The notes: a model not told the origin generated them from the sequence alone. DNA of 64,000 bases from Paenibacillus lignilyticus (GCF_017942085.1 NZ_JAGKSP010000001.1:1116001-1180000); one strand, 5' to 3'. Shown: positions 26,231-35,011, counted from the stretch's first letter. Numbers and translations are program-made.

Positions 26231-26236
26231 TACGAT

Positions 26237-27160
26237 TTACCTCCAAGGGTTTTTGATGAGAATAGAGCTGCTTTTGCCATTACCAATTTGAATTACATCC
26301 CTTAGGTCGATAAAATCGATTTTGCTTGTTTTAAAGTCTATTTTTTCACCTAATTTTGACGTATCGTTATAATAAATATGAGTACCTTTAATGGGGATCT
26401 TTGTAAGATAAGTTAGTCCGTAGCTAGTAACAGGCTTTGAACCTTTGCTCAGAAAATAATAATTAGAATTCAAAGTAGCACCAGTCTCTTTAATAGTTTG
26501 AAAATACATTTTTTTGTTTTGATCATAAACAAAATCGAACCTGAAATACGTATTCATCCCGTTTTTGAAAGGGAAATCATTAACACTCACGACAGTAACA
26601 TTTGTGTAAGTGCCAAAGCCGCCATTCAGAAGATATTCAGGTGCATCTTCGTAGTAGTCTCTAAAAAGCTTAAAATCAACTGGTTTAACTACATCGCTAA
26701 GTAATGGAACATCCTTATTCCCAATCCATACGAATTGCGAAACCGCATCCCACTCCACCACAACCCCAAGCCCCTCACTAACAACCCTAATCGGCACCAG
26801 GGTCCTCCCCTTCTCAACAATGGCCGGCTGCGCTAATGTTACGCTCTTCCCATTAATAACCGCTGCTTTCGATCCAGTTGTGAGTTGAATCTCTCTGTCG
26901 CCTTTGCTTATGTAAATCGTTTTCCCTTGTACGGATACGTTCGCCTGAAGCTTCTCCGAAACATACCGCACTGGAATCACCACTGTACCCTCTATCATTT
27001 TGGGCGGCACATCAAAACCTATTTTTCTGGCGTTGTACAGCACCTCAATGGGCAGGTCCGGCGTCACGATCTTCACCGCCGATTTTGCACTTCCACTCGC
27101 GGCACCGATTGGCAAAACCATCGATAACACCATTACGAATACGACAACTAGCTTTTTCAT
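26237..27160 (-). CDS. Secreted copper-amine-oxidase N-terminal (stalk) domain protein
   Basis: 307 residues with a signal peptide (about 1-25). Residues about 35-150 are the CuAO_N1 'stalk' fold, with paired motifs VIPVRYVSEKL and LVPIRVVSEGL, each followed by a strand. This domain is common in Paenibacillus surface proteins and is non-catalytic. The C-terminal half (about 155-307) is not recognised. The DNA of that half (about 26240-26700) is visibly AT-richer than the 5' half, suggesting a composite gene. AAAGGAG precedes the ATG. The stop codon lies 6 bp before the giant protein's start, so the two are coupled and may act together at the cell surface. Confidence 0.85.
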   Translation of the reverse strand: MKKLVVVFVMVLSMVLPIGAASGSAKSAVKIVTPDLPIEVLYNARKIGFDVPPKMIEGTVVIPVRYVSEKLQANVSVQGKTIYISKGDREIQLTTGSKAAVINGKSVTLAQPAIVEKGRTLVPIRVVSEGLGVVVEWDAVSQFVWIGNKDVPLLSDVVKPVDFKLFRDYYEDAPEYLLNGGFGTYTNVTVVSVNDFPFKNGMNTYFRFDFVYDQNKKMYFQTIKETGATLNSNYYFLSKGSKPVTSYGLTYLTKIPIKGTHIYYNDTSKLGEKIDFKTSKIDFIDLRDVIQIGNGKSSSILIKNPWR

Positions 27161-27196
27161 CTATTAACATCTCCTTTAGGCTCTAGTGAATCTCAG

Positions 27197-27337
27197 TTAT
27201 TCGCTCTCAAAGCTATGTCCTGCTCTATCCTCCCGCGATATCCGCGTACTTTCATTACTGGCCTGCACAATCCCCATCACGCCCAAAGAAATAACCATCA
27301 ACATAATTAGCACTACGAGCGAATAAAACATCTTCAT
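27197..27337 (-). CDS. 46-residue single-span membrane protein
   Basis: One hydrophobic segment (about 4-24: FYSLVVLIMLMVISLGVMG) followed by a polar tail rich in Ser, Glu and Arg. It could be a membrane peptide or a cleaved signal-like leader. The ATG at 27337 has AGAGGAG 8 nt upstream; an in-frame ATG 54 bp earlier has no ribosome site. It lies 36 bp before the stalk-domain gene on the same strand and is probably cotranscribed with it and the giant protein. No family was recognised. Confidence 0.6.
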   Translation of the reverse strand: MKMFYSLVVLIMLMVISLGVMGIVQASNESTRISREDRAGHSFESE

Positions 27338-27463
27338 TCCAAACACTCCTCTAAGTTGAATTTGACTACGCTGCTTTATTGGAACTAACATATTCTACCA
27401 CTATTCATCCTAATTCGACGATAAAAATCTATCATTATCTACCATTTCATCCAGCCTATTACG

Positions 27464-27513
27464 CAAAAAAACACCTGCTCGCAAGCTGAATAATCAGCCG
27501 CAAGCAGGTGCTT
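27464..27513 (-). terminator. Terminator of the GT4 gene
   Basis: GCACCTGC paired with GCAGGTG plus an inner GGCTGA/TCAGC stem, then seven T on the minus strand. It lies about 145 bp after the GT4 stop. The rest of 27338-27656 contains only the presumed promoter of the downstream 46-residue gene and one TGTCGAA-like Spo0A box (27606-27612, inverted). Confidence 0.8.
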
Positions 27514-27656
27514 CCTGCATGTCGTCTCTATACTTTTGGTACGCTACATACTTCGTTGCTGCCAACCAAAATCTATCTTTTGCTACTTCCTATCTTACTG
27601 GGGAGTTCGACATTTTTCAACCTTAATTTTACAGTTTTATTCTCATTGCTTAAAAT

Positions 27657-28847
27657 TTACTCCGATCGCCCCTCAGCATCGCTTTCCATCTGTGAATCTC
27701 GGAACAGCTCCAACCAGCGCTCCGCCGAGTGCTGCCACGTAAAATGCTGCTCCACCCGCTCCCGGCTCTTACGCCCCATCCGAATACGCAGTTGATCATC
27801 GCGCAGGAGCTCCAGCAACCGCTCCCGCATTTCATCCACCACATCATCCGGATTGACGAGATAGCCGGTTACGCCATCCTCGATAATTTCCTTCATTCCG
27901 CCTGCCCGCGTCGCGACGACGGGCAATCCGCAGGACATTGCCTCCACGTTCACAAGGCCGAATGCCTCCCGCTTCCCGGACGGCACTACCGCGACATCGG
28001 CGGCGAGGAACCAGCTCGGCACTTCGGAATAAGGTACATAAGGCACGAATTTCACATGACCCTTCAGCCTCCGGCCAAGCTGTCGGAGTTGTTTCACATA
28101 AGCAGTTGTACGCTTCGAACCGTAGAACGCACCGCCTACAATAACAAGAAGTGCTGAAGGATGCTCCTGCACAAGCTTCGGCATCAGCTTCAGCAAGTGG
28201 TGAACCCCTTTGATTGCAAGCAGCCTGCCCATAAACACGATGACACTTCTGCCCGACCAACCGCGTTCATTCCGCAACTGAGCCCTTCGAGAAGCCCCTA
28301 TCACGGAATACTGCGATGGAAAACGCTCCGTATCGACGCCGGGATAAACGACATGCAGCTTATCCGCGCACTCCGGCACGCGAGCGGCAACGTCCTCTTT
28401 CAAATACTCGCTATTCACGATAATCCGATCAGCAGCTCGGAAACTCCGAGTAAGAAGCACACTGCTAATGGCCTGTTTTCGGATAAAAGTCGAGGAATGC
28501 AGGTTCAGCCATATTTTGCTGTGCGGCCGCAGTCTTCTTAGCTTTAAGGCATAATGCGGCCTATTCTCGATTTGCAGCAAATCCGGTTGTTGAGTCAGAA
28601 TGGATTTCCCAACCCGCTTCAAATACAGCCGTTTATTGTGAGCCGGGTATCGAACCACGGACGCGCCGCCCAGCATCGTCCTATTCTCCAGCGTCCGGCT
28701 TGATCTCCCATAGATACAGGCTTCCACACGAGGAACAAGCAGCGGCACAAGCTTCTCTACAACACGCTCCACGGAGCTGCTGCTCTGAGAAGGCAGCACA
28801 TACGTACCCGGTGTCACAAATGCGATTTTGGCTCTAGCTTTGGCCAT
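27657..28847 (-). CDS. Glycosyltransferase family 4, CotSA-like
   Basis: About 396 residues with a GT-B fold. The N-terminal domain binds the acceptor; the C-terminal domain has VIVFMGRLLAIKGVHHLL, the donor-binding loop GKREAFGLVNVEAMSCGLPVVAT with its EAFGLVNVE Glu pair, and GVTGYLVNP. The overall organisation is like B. subtilis CotSA, a spore-coat GT4, but many polysaccharide GT4 enzymes look the same. The ATG at 28847 has GAGAGG at about 12 nt; the frame stays open to an ATG at 28931 with no clear ribosome site, so the start is uncertain. It follows a small membrane protein gene and may share its promoter. Confidence 0.85.
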   Translation of the reverse strand: MAKARAKIAFVTPGTYVLPSQSSSSVERVVEKLVPLLVPRVEACIYGRSSRTLENRTMLGGASVVRYPAHNKRLYLKRVGKSILTQQPDLLQIENRPHYALKLRRLRPHSKIWLNLHSSTFIRKQAISSVLLTRSFRAADRIIVNSEYLKEDVAARVPECADKLHVVYPGVDTERFPSQYSVIGASRRAQLRNERGWSGRSVIVFMGRLLAIKGVHHLLKLMPKLVQEHPSALLVIVGGAFYGSKRTTAYVKQLRQLGRRLKGHVKFVPYVPYSEVPSWFLAADVAVVPSGKREAFGLVNVEAMSCGLPVVATRAGGMKEIIEDGVTGYLVNPDDVVDEMRERLLELLRDDQLRIRMGRKSRERVEQHFTWQHSAERWLELFRDSQMESDAEGRSE

Positions 28848-28955
28848 GAACGAAGCCCGCCTCTCTTTCAACAGCTTGCTTCTCCTATCATACGTACAAG
28901 GTTCGCTCGCTGACTCCGACAGAGGCCCCATTCCAACGATTCCGCTGCATCCAAC

Positions 28956-29246
28956 TTAACGTCGTCTGCTCCACGCCTGCTGAAGCAGCATACATAATCC
29001 ATACGGCCCCAAATAAGCACCGCTCACCAGAAAAATCGGACTCAGCAGCACCTCATGCACCTGCGTCATGAATACGGTATCGTCAAGCAGTGTTCGCGCC
29101 ACACTGTTCGCTGCAACGCTGAAGAAGCCCAGATAGGCTAAGACCGCCAGCCCATCAATGATTTTACGAAGAACATCGTTCTTGACCCGCAGTACAGCAA
29201 ATATAAACCCACCAATAATCGCTCCAACGAGCACCAGTCCTGTCAT
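28956..29246 (-). CDS. Small membrane protein of unknown function
   Basis: 96 residues with three predicted membrane helices (about 3-20, 30-50 and 66-88) and a basic end, QAWSRRR. GAGGTGATCGT precedes the ATG. It lies upstream of the GT4 gene on the same strand with a gap of about 100 bp (24 bp if the longer GT4 start is used). A role in anchoring or exporting the GT4 product is possible but unsupported. No family was recognised. Confidence 0.65.
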   Translation of the reverse strand: MTGLVLVGAIIGGFIFAVLRVKNDVLRKIIDGLAVLAYLGFFSVAANSVARTLLDDTVFMTQVHEVLLSPIFLVSGAYLGPYGLCMLLQQAWSRRR

Positions 29247-29400
29247 ACGATCACCTCATATGACAGTATTTGCATACCTATCCCGCTCCTAAACATGCTT
29301 CCAGTGAACTCTATTGATAAATGAGTCGCGATATGTCAAACTAGTCGAAGACCACCATGATAAACCCCCGTTTATTCCAGAGAGGACGTGAACTACCGGC

Positions 29401-30189
29401 ATGACCAATTGGCTGCTCCGATCCATGACTGAGCTTAGCTCGCGCAAATGGATTTCGCGAATAACCGGTCGATTTGCACAGTCGCCCGCAAGCCGGCGCT
29501 TTATTCCAAGATTCGCCCGCATGTACGGGATCGCTATAGAGGAAGCCGAGAAACAGCTGCATGACTATTCTACGTTAAATGAGTTTTTCACAAGGCGCTT
29601 GAAGCCCGGCGCGCGTGTAATTGATGCTGAACCAGCTGCGCTTGTCAGCCCGGTTGATGCACTTATTACAGGCTGCGGCCCGATAGAGCAAGGCACGATC
29701 CTTAATGTTAAAGGTCAGGATTATACCATCGAAGAACTGCTCAACCGCTCTCCCCGTATGGAGAATTACAAGAATGGCTACTACATGGTGCTCTACCTCA
29801 GTCCAACCGATTATCACCGCATACATACGCCAATTGCAGGCACGATTGTAGAACGCGAGCATGTGCTCGGCAAAGTCTATCCCGTCAACGATTTCGGCCT
29901 CCGTCATATGCGCCGCGTGCTGAGCCGCAATGAAAGGCTCATCACCTACATGCGTCATGCCAATGCAGAGACCGCCATCGTTAAGGTTGGCGCAATGAAT
30001 GTCAGCAGTATCAAATATGTGCTGCCCCTTCAGGAACGAATGGACAAAGGCGCAGATCTCGCTTACTTCGAGTTCGGTTCCACCGTCGTGCTGCTGACCG
30101 AGGATGATAGCTTCACCCCGCGTCCGGATCTCAAGACAGGTCTTAAAGTCCGCATGGGCGAGAAGCTTGGCACCCTTGCCACTTCATAG
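29401..30189 (+). CDS. psd: Phosphatidylserine decarboxylase (PSD-B type)
   Basis: 262 residues. It converts phosphatidylserine to phosphatidylethanolamine at the membrane. The self-cleavage motif is G226-S227-T228 in YFEFGSTVVLL; Ser227 becomes the pyruvoyl group of the alpha chain. The Asp/His residues of the VSPVDALI (S/D) and TDYHRIHTPIAG segments are also present, so it looks active. The length fits the family. The ribosome site before the ATG is poorly spaced (AGAGG about 15 nt upstream). No pssA gene is adjacent. A strong terminator follows directly, so it is monocistronic. Confidence 0.93.
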   Translation: MTNWLLRSMTELSSRKWISRITGRFAQSPASRRFIPRFARMYGIAIEEAEKQLHDYSTLNEFFTRRLKPGARVIDAEPAALVSPVDALITGCGPIEQGTILNVKGQDYTIEELLNRSPRMENYKNGYYMVLYLSPTDYHRIHTPIAGTIVEREHVLGKVYPVNDFGLRHMRRVLSRNERLITYMRHANAETAIVKVGAMNVSSIKYVLPLQERMDKGADLAYFEFGSTVVLLTEDDSFTPRPDLKTGLKVRMGEKLGTLATS

Positions 30190-30221
30190 AAACAAAGCGA
30201 CAGGACCTGTTCCTGTCGTCA

Positions 30222-30253
30222 GGCTGTCGAGAAGGTCTCGACAGCCATTTTTT
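30222..30253 (+). terminator. Terminator of psd
   Basis: A perfect 11-bp stem, GGCTGTCGAGA with TCTCGACAGCC, an AGG loop and a T run. Confidence 0.9.
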
Positions 30254-30271
30254 ATGCTTCATGAACAAAAC

Positions 30272-31765
30272 TTACAGCGACAAGGCGATCTCCTCAATTC
30301 TCTGCGCTCCGGCTGCGATCTGCTCCTCGGTCAAATGCGAGAAACCAAACAACACCGATTTATAAGGCTCATCGCCTTCCCAGGACGAGTCGCCGACAGA
30401 CCAAAGTATGCCAGCCGCCTCACACGCAGCTTTAAGGCGGGCATAGCTTGCCCCACCGCCCCTCCACTCGGCATACACATGAAGTCCAGCATCCGCGGGA
30501 ACGAACCTGAACCACCTGGTCAGGCGCGGCTCAAAATGCTCGCGAAAAGCAAGCAGGCGACGTCCGATGACCCGCTTCATCCGCCGCAGATGCCGGGAAT
30601 AACAGCCGCTCAGGATAAAATGGGCAAGCGCACGCTGTTCAACAAGCGCGGATGGATGCGGCTCCAGCAGCGCTTTGGCGAGGCGAAACGGCTCCGCCAA
30701 GGACGCGGGCAGCACTACATAGCCAATGCGCAACTCGACGAACATCGTCTTCGAGAAGGTTCCCATGTAGACGACACGCTCCTCCCGATCGAGCGCCTTC
30801 AGCGGCTCTACCGGCCTGCCTCCCCAGCGCAGCTCACTGTCGTAATCATCCTCAATAATGACGGCGCCTTGCGTCCCCGCCCATTTGAGCAGCTCCACTC
30901 TTCGTTTTGCCGATAGCACCGCTCCTGTAGGAAATTGACGGGTAGGCGTCACAACAAGCAGCTTGGACGGCCAATTCTGCGGCACGATGCCTTCGTTGTC
31001 CACGGGCGCCGTAAGAATCGTACCGCCGGCAGCGGCAACTGCTCTGCGAATGCCATTAAAGCTCGGATTCTCCACCACCACAGGTGAGTCGGGACGGACG
31101 AGCAGCATGGACAACAACGCTATCGCATGCATGGAACCGTTCGTAATGTAGATTTGCGAAGCGTCCGCGCGTATTCCGCGTTCCCGCCGCAGATCCTTCG
31201 CAATCGCTTCGCGCAGAGGCAGATAACCTTCGATTTCACTGCTTATCTCCGGGAATGCAGCCATCATCTCGCGAATCTCGGCGTGCATGGCTGCTTTCCA
31301 TTCCTCCACCGGAAATTGTGACGAATCCACATGGCCAATCCGAAAGCTGATTACCTCCGCGCCGGCTGCCTCCGCGACAGGGTGATTCTCGATGGTCGTG
31401 AACAACCTCTTCGATGAAATCAGCTGCGCCGCCCAATCCGATAATGCGATATTCGCACTCACAGACGTCCCGGCTCCGGCCATACCATCTCCAAGAGCTG
31501 CAGCGGAAGAAGCTGCGCTCACAAACGTGCCGCTCCCGCCTTCGGCCCACGCATAACCTTCCGCAACCAGCATGTCATACGCTTGATTCACGGAGCCGCG
31601 CGACACGCCATACAGCTCAGCCAGCTTCCTGCTGGATGGCAGCCGCGTTCCTCCCGCCAAGGTTCCGCTCATGATCCCCTCACGCAGCGCATTGAACAAC
31701 GCTTCTGTCTTGCGCCCGAGTTCCTCGTAGTACCGTTCATAGGGAATCCGAAAATCCATGTCCAT
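30272..31765 (-). CDS. MocR/PdxR-type regulator (GntR winged helix fused to aminotransferase fold)
   Basis: 497 residues, typical length. The N-terminal GntR helix-turn-helix (about 15-80: RLPSSRKLAELYGVSRGSVNQAYDML) is linked by an Ala/Gly-rich stretch (about 85-110) to a fold-type I aminotransferase domain. That domain binds PLP through the Lys of GTFSKTMF. Such proteins usually sense PLP and control vitamin B6 or amino-acid genes rather than catalyse. It is divergent from a pyridoxamine-phosphate-oxidase-like gene, supporting B6-linked control of that gene. GGGGG lies 9 nt before the ATG. Unlike PdxR with pdxST, no PLP synthase genes are adjacent. Confidence 0.9.
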   Translation of the reverse strand: MDMDFRIPYERYYEELGRKTEALFNALREGIMSGTLAGGTRLPSSRKLAELYGVSRGSVNQAYDMLVAEGYAWAEGGSGTFVSAASSAAALGDGMAGAGTSVSANIALSDWAAQLISSKRLFTTIENHPVAEAAGAEVISFRIGHVDSSQFPVEEWKAAMHAEIREMMAAFPEISSEIEGYLPLREAIAKDLRRERGIRADASQIYITNGSMHAIALLSMLLVRPDSPVVVENPSFNGIRRAVAAAGGTILTAPVDNEGIVPQNWPSKLLVVTPTRQFPTGAVLSAKRRVELLKWAGTQGAVIIEDDYDSELRWGGRPVEPLKALDREERVVYMGTFSKTMFVELRIGYVVLPASLAEPFRLAKALLEPHPSALVEQRALAHFILSGCYSRHLRRMKRVIGRRLLAFREHFEPRLTRWFRFVPADAGLHVYAEWRGGGASYARLKAACEAAGILWSVGDSSWEGDEPYKSVLFGFSHLTEEQIAAGAQRIEEIALSL

Positions 31766-31792
31766 CGCTGCCAGCCCCCATCTATTTGTTCG

Positions 31793-31833
31793 GCCAATAA
31801 TTGGTCTAATTAAAATAGACTAAATTGGATCTT
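31793..31833. promoter_or_regulatory. Probable MocR operator in the divergent promoter region
   Basis: An inverted repeat, AATTGGTCTA then ATTAAAA then TAGACTAAATT (about 31799-31826), sits between the two divergent genes. It has the AT-rich paired half-site form expected of PdxR-like regulators. Confidence 0.5.
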
Positions 31834-31927
31834 TTTAATTGTCAATAATCGCAGTATGCTCATACCTATTAAGTCCGGCGCGCGGGCAATTTTTTGCAAG
31901 GTACAACGTTATGGAGGGGGATTCACG

Positions 31928-32566
31928 ATGCGCAGGAAAGAATTTGCGATGAACGAAGAAGAGAATAACGAGGAAATCGAAAGCTTTCTAAACGAGATGA
32001 GTTTCGGATTTCTGGGGACCGTGACGGCAAGCGGCGAGCCAAGCATGACTCCGCTGAATTTCGTCTTTGTGAATGGAAGCATTTATTTTCACGGAAGCAG
32101 AGCCGGGGAGAAGATGACACAATTAAAGGCCAACGAACGCGTCAGCTTCATGGTCGCCAAAGAATATGCCATCATTCCTTCGTATTTCACCGATCCGTTG
32201 ATGGCTTGTCCGGCAACGGCTTTTTTCAAATCGGTTCGCGTGGATGGCTGTGCCGCCGTTGTCGATGATCCCATCGAGAAGGCAGCGGCTCTTGAAGCGC
32301 TAATGCGCAAGCTGCAGCCGGAAGGCGGATACAAAACCATCGATGCAAGCGACCCCGACTACAGCCCTCGCCTGAAAGGTGTAGCCGTCGTACGCATTGA
32401 TGCTGACCGGATGACGGGTAAGTTCAAATTCGGGCAGAATCTGAAGGCAGCCGAGAAAACAACCATTACAGACCAACTGGCGAAACGCGACCTGCCGATG
32501 GATGCGGAGACGATTGCCATGATGAATCGCTACTGCCCTCATGCACGGCAAGCTACGGGCGACTAA
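31928..32566 (+). CDS. Pyridoxamine 5'-phosphate oxidase-like flavin-binding protein
   Basis: 212 residues with a split-barrel FMN/PLP-binding fold. The N-terminal strands FGFLGTVTASGEPSMTPLNFVFVNGSIYFHGSRAGEKM are typical of NimA/PNPOx-like proteins. True PdxH activity is not implied; many members bind heme, F420 or flavin. The ATG at 31928 has GGAGGGGG 7 nt upstream; the frame is open further upstream but has no better start. It is divergent from a MocR regulator that probably controls it. Confidence 0.85.
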   Translation: MRRKEFAMNEEENNEEIESFLNEMSFGFLGTVTASGEPSMTPLNFVFVNGSIYFHGSRAGEKMTQLKANERVSFMVAKEYAIIPSYFTDPLMACPATAFFKSVRVDGCAAVVDDPIEKAAALEALMRKLQPEGGYKTIDASDPDYSPRLKGVAVVRIDADRMTGKFKFGQNLKAAEKTTITDQLAKRDLPMDAETIAMMNRYCPHARQATGD

Positions 32567-32580
32567 ATCGCCAATAAGAA

Positions 32581-32610
32581 AAGAGCCTATCGGATTTCCG
32601 ATGGGCTCTT
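32581..32610. terminator. Bidirectional terminator between convergent genes
   Basis: AAGAGCCTATCGGA paired with TCCGATGGGCTCTT (one mismatch), flanked by A and T runs. It overlaps the last codons of the AraC gene. Confidence 0.8.
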
Positions 32611-33372
32611 CCCTGTATACTGCTTGAACTGCCTGCTGAAGAAGAAGATATCGCGATACCCGAGCGCATCGGCGACTTCCGTCACATTCATGCCGGCATG
32701 CATGAGCAAATGCTGCGCCCGATCGATGCGCGTGCGAATCATATAATTCTGCACCGACGAGCCGATCAGTTCCTTAAACTTAATCGAAAAATATCTCGGC
32801 GACAGCTGCGCACGCTGTGCCAAATCCTCCACCCGATGCGCGATCCCGGGGTTTTGCCGAATATAGTTGGCCACCTCATGAATGGCTTCCGTCAATTGGT
32901 TGCTGACTTTCCGCTCCACGGGACCTTCCAGATCCTCGCGCAGCAAGTAGATCATAAGCTGCTTTAAGATCAACTGCGCCTCTTCCTCCGCAGCGAAGGT
33001 TTTCACAAGAAACAGACGTACATAACGGGACAGCAGATGCTCGAAATCTACCGTTTCCTTAAGCATCCGATAAGATTGCGGCACGATACCGACATTCTCT
33101 GAAACGTCAAAATGAATATATGTCAGCACAAGCGGCTTCTGCGGGTTATGAGTCGCACTCGTATAATCCCCCGGCTTAAACAGAAAGCAGCTCCCTTTAC
33201 TGACTGAGAAGGGGACGCCGTTTAATTTCACTTCTCCGCTCCCGCTCCATACATAGAAAAGATCGTAATTCGCCAGCGGTTTTTCGCGCTTTTGCCACTT
33301 CCAGCCCGGCTCGCAGACGATTTTGGCTAACGCGGGTTTTAATTGAAAAGATGTCGGCGCACAGTGCAGCAT
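32587..33372 (-). CDS. AraC-family transcriptional regulator
   Basis: 261 residues: an N-terminal cupin-type sensor (about 1-140, with VKLNGVPFSVSKGSCFLFKPGD) and a C-terminal double helix-turn-helix (about 165-258; VEDLAQRAQLSPRYFSIKFKELIG and VTEVADALGYRDIFFFSRQFKQYTGKSPSEIR). The best start is the ATG at 33372, 8 nt after GGAGG. It is divergent from the aminotransferase gene with 217 bp between start codons; a perfect palindrome lies in that interval, so it may regulate that gene. Its ligand is unknown. Confidence 0.9.
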   Translation of the reverse strand: MLHCAPTSFQLKPALAKIVCEPGWKWQKREKPLANYDLFYVWSGSGEVKLNGVPFSVSKGSCFLFKPGDYTSATHNPQKPLVLTYIHFDVSENVGIVPQSYRMLKETVDFEHLLSRYVRLFLVKTFAAEEEAQLILKQLMIYLLREDLEGPVERKVSNQLTEAIHEVANYIRQNPGIAHRVEDLAQRAQLSPRYFSIKFKELIGSSVQNYMIRTRIDRAQHLLMHAGMNVTEVADALGYRDIFFFSRQFKQYTGKSPSEIR

Positions 33373-33525
33373 CTCAGCTTCCTCCGTTTGCAAAAAACAA
33401 TATCGTTGTCATCATACAATACTGCGATTCCTTTGCCAATATGGACACCCTGCAGGATGGACGTCCCTCATGAAATAATTGTTGCAAAAATGTGATTGCA
33501 ACATGGCCTTCCACTCCCAAACAGT

Positions 33526-33561
33526 GATATAATATCTCCTAAACGGTTTCCAATGGAAACC
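33526..33561 (+). promoter_or_regulatory. Extended -10 promoter with downstream palindrome
   Basis: TGATATAAT (33525-33533) is an extended -10 element without a good -35. The perfect inverted repeat GGTTTCC-AAT-GGAAACC (33545-33561) covers the expected start of transcription and could be an operator or a 5' mRNA hairpin. Confidence 0.55.
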
Positions 33562-33589
33562 AAACGAGAATGAAACGCCGGAAGGATGA

Positions 33590-34903
33590 ATGAAGTCGAT
33601 GAACCCACTTGCCCAGCAATTGAACGCGACGATTGAGCGAGAGAATGGTCATGTATTCGCCATGTTGTCAACACTCGGTAAAGCTATTTATTTCCCGAAG
33701 GAAGGCATTTTGAGCCAATCTGCCGAAGCAAAAGCGAAGGCGAAGAAGTACAATGCAACAATCGGTATTGCCATTGAGAACGGCCAGCCTATGCATTTGA
33801 AGGTCATTCAAGACACGCTCTCCGCTTATAATCCGAAGGATCTCTATGAATATGCACCGCCGGCCGGTAAGCCGGAGCTGCGTGCCGCATGGCGCAGCAA
33901 AATGCTGAAGGAGAACCCTTCGCTTGCTAATAAAAATTACGGCAATCCTGTTGTAACGAACGCCTTGACGCATGGCCTCAGCATTGTAGCGGATCTGTTC
34001 GCAGATGCGGGAGACGCCGTTATTATTCCGAACAAGAACTGGGAAAATTACGAGCTGACCTTCGGTATTCGCCGGGGTGCCGAAATCGTCCAATATCCGC
34101 TCTACAACGATGAGAACCTCTTCAACAGCGATGGACTTCGCGAAGCACTGCTTGCTCAGAAGAGCAAAGGCAAAGCAATCGTGGTGCTTAACTTCCCGAA
34201 TAACCCGACGGGCTACACGCCGGGTGCGCAGGAAGGCATTGAAATCGTAGCTGCCATCCGCGATGCGGCTGAAGCCGGCATCAACGTTGTAGTCGTAACC
34301 GACGATGCTTACTTCGGTCTGTTCTTCGAAGGCTCCATGCACGAATCGCTGTTTGGTCAATTGTCCGATCTGCACCCTCGCGTGCTGCCGATCAAAGTCG
34401 ACGGTGCGACGAAGGAAGAATACGTATGGGGCTTCCGCGTAGGTTTCATTACGTATGCAGGTGCATCCGATGCCTTGCTTGCTGCGCTTGAGCAGAAGAC
34501 ACTCGGCATTATCCGTGCAACGATTTCCAGCGGCCCGCATCCTTCCCAGACCTTCGTGCTTCACGCGCTGCAATCGAAGGACTTCGAACCGCAGAAGGAA
34601 GAGAAGTACGCGATTATGAAAGGTCGTGCCAACCGCGTGAAGGAGCTGCTCGACAGCGGCCGCTATGGCGATGTCTGGTCCTACTATCCGTTCAACTCCG
34701 GTTACTTCATGTGCCTCAAGCTGAACAACGCAGAAGCCGAAACCGTCCGCACTCGTCTGCTCGACGCTTACGAAATCGGCACAATCGCACTTGGCGAAAC
34801 CGACCTTCGTGTAGCCTTCTCTTGTATTGAAGAGGAGAATCTCGAGGAGCTGTTCGATACCATTTACAAAGCCGTACAAGATGTCGCGGTTGCCAGCAAA
34901 TAA
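33590..34903 (+). CDS. Class I/II PLP-dependent aminotransferase
   Basis: 437 residues, fold type I. Features include YAPPAGKPELRAAWR, LNFPNNPTGY (substrate and PLP loop), VVTDDAYFGLF (the Asp that pairs with PLP nitrogen) and VDGATKEEYVWGFRVG, which supplies the Schiff-base Lys. It is somewhat longer than standard aspartate aminotransferases. The substrate is unknown; aromatic or aspartate-type amino acids are likely. The start may be the ATG at 33590 (AAGG 4 nt upstream) or the in-frame ATG at 33599. It is transcribed away from an AraC regulator and ends at a bidirectional terminator. Confidence 0.88.
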   Translation: MKSMNPLAQQLNATIERENGHVFAMLSTLGKAIYFPKEGILSQSAEAKAKAKKYNATIGIAIENGQPMHLKVIQDTLSAYNPKDLYEYAPPAGKPELRAAWRSKMLKENPSLANKNYGNPVVTNALTHGLSIVADLFADAGDAVIIPNKNWENYELTFGIRRGAEIVQYPLYNDENLFNSDGLREALLAQKSKGKAIVVLNFPNNPTGYTPGAQEGIEIVAAIRDAAEAGINVVVVTDDAYFGLFFEGSMHESLFGQLSDLHPRVLPIKVDGATKEEYVWGFRVGFITYAGASDALLAALEQKTLGIIRATISSGPHPSQTFVLHALQSKDFEPQKEEKYAIMKGRANRVKELLDSGRYGDVWSYYPFNSGYFMCLKLNNAEAETVRTRLLDAYEIGTIALGETDLRVAFSCIEEENLEELFDTIYKAVQDVAVASK

Positions 34904-34934
34904 ATAGAAGCTCCTATTCGATTACGATAAACAG

Positions 34935-34987
34935 AAAAGGCAGTGAGAGAAGGTCATGATAACGACCTTTTCCTCACTGCCTTTATT
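34935..34987. terminator. Bidirectional terminator between aminotransferase and glgD
   Basis: AAAAGGCAGTGAG pairs with CTCACTGCCTTTATTT around an inner AAGGTC/GACCTT stem. Confidence 0.8.
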
Positions 34988-35011
34988 TCATTCCAGCGCC
35001 AGCCAGCCCTC

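Noticed and set aside
33668..34879. A 403-codon frame antisense to the aminotransferase
   Set aside because: It mirrors the codon pattern of the strong aminotransferase gene, has no ribosome site and no recognisable domain.
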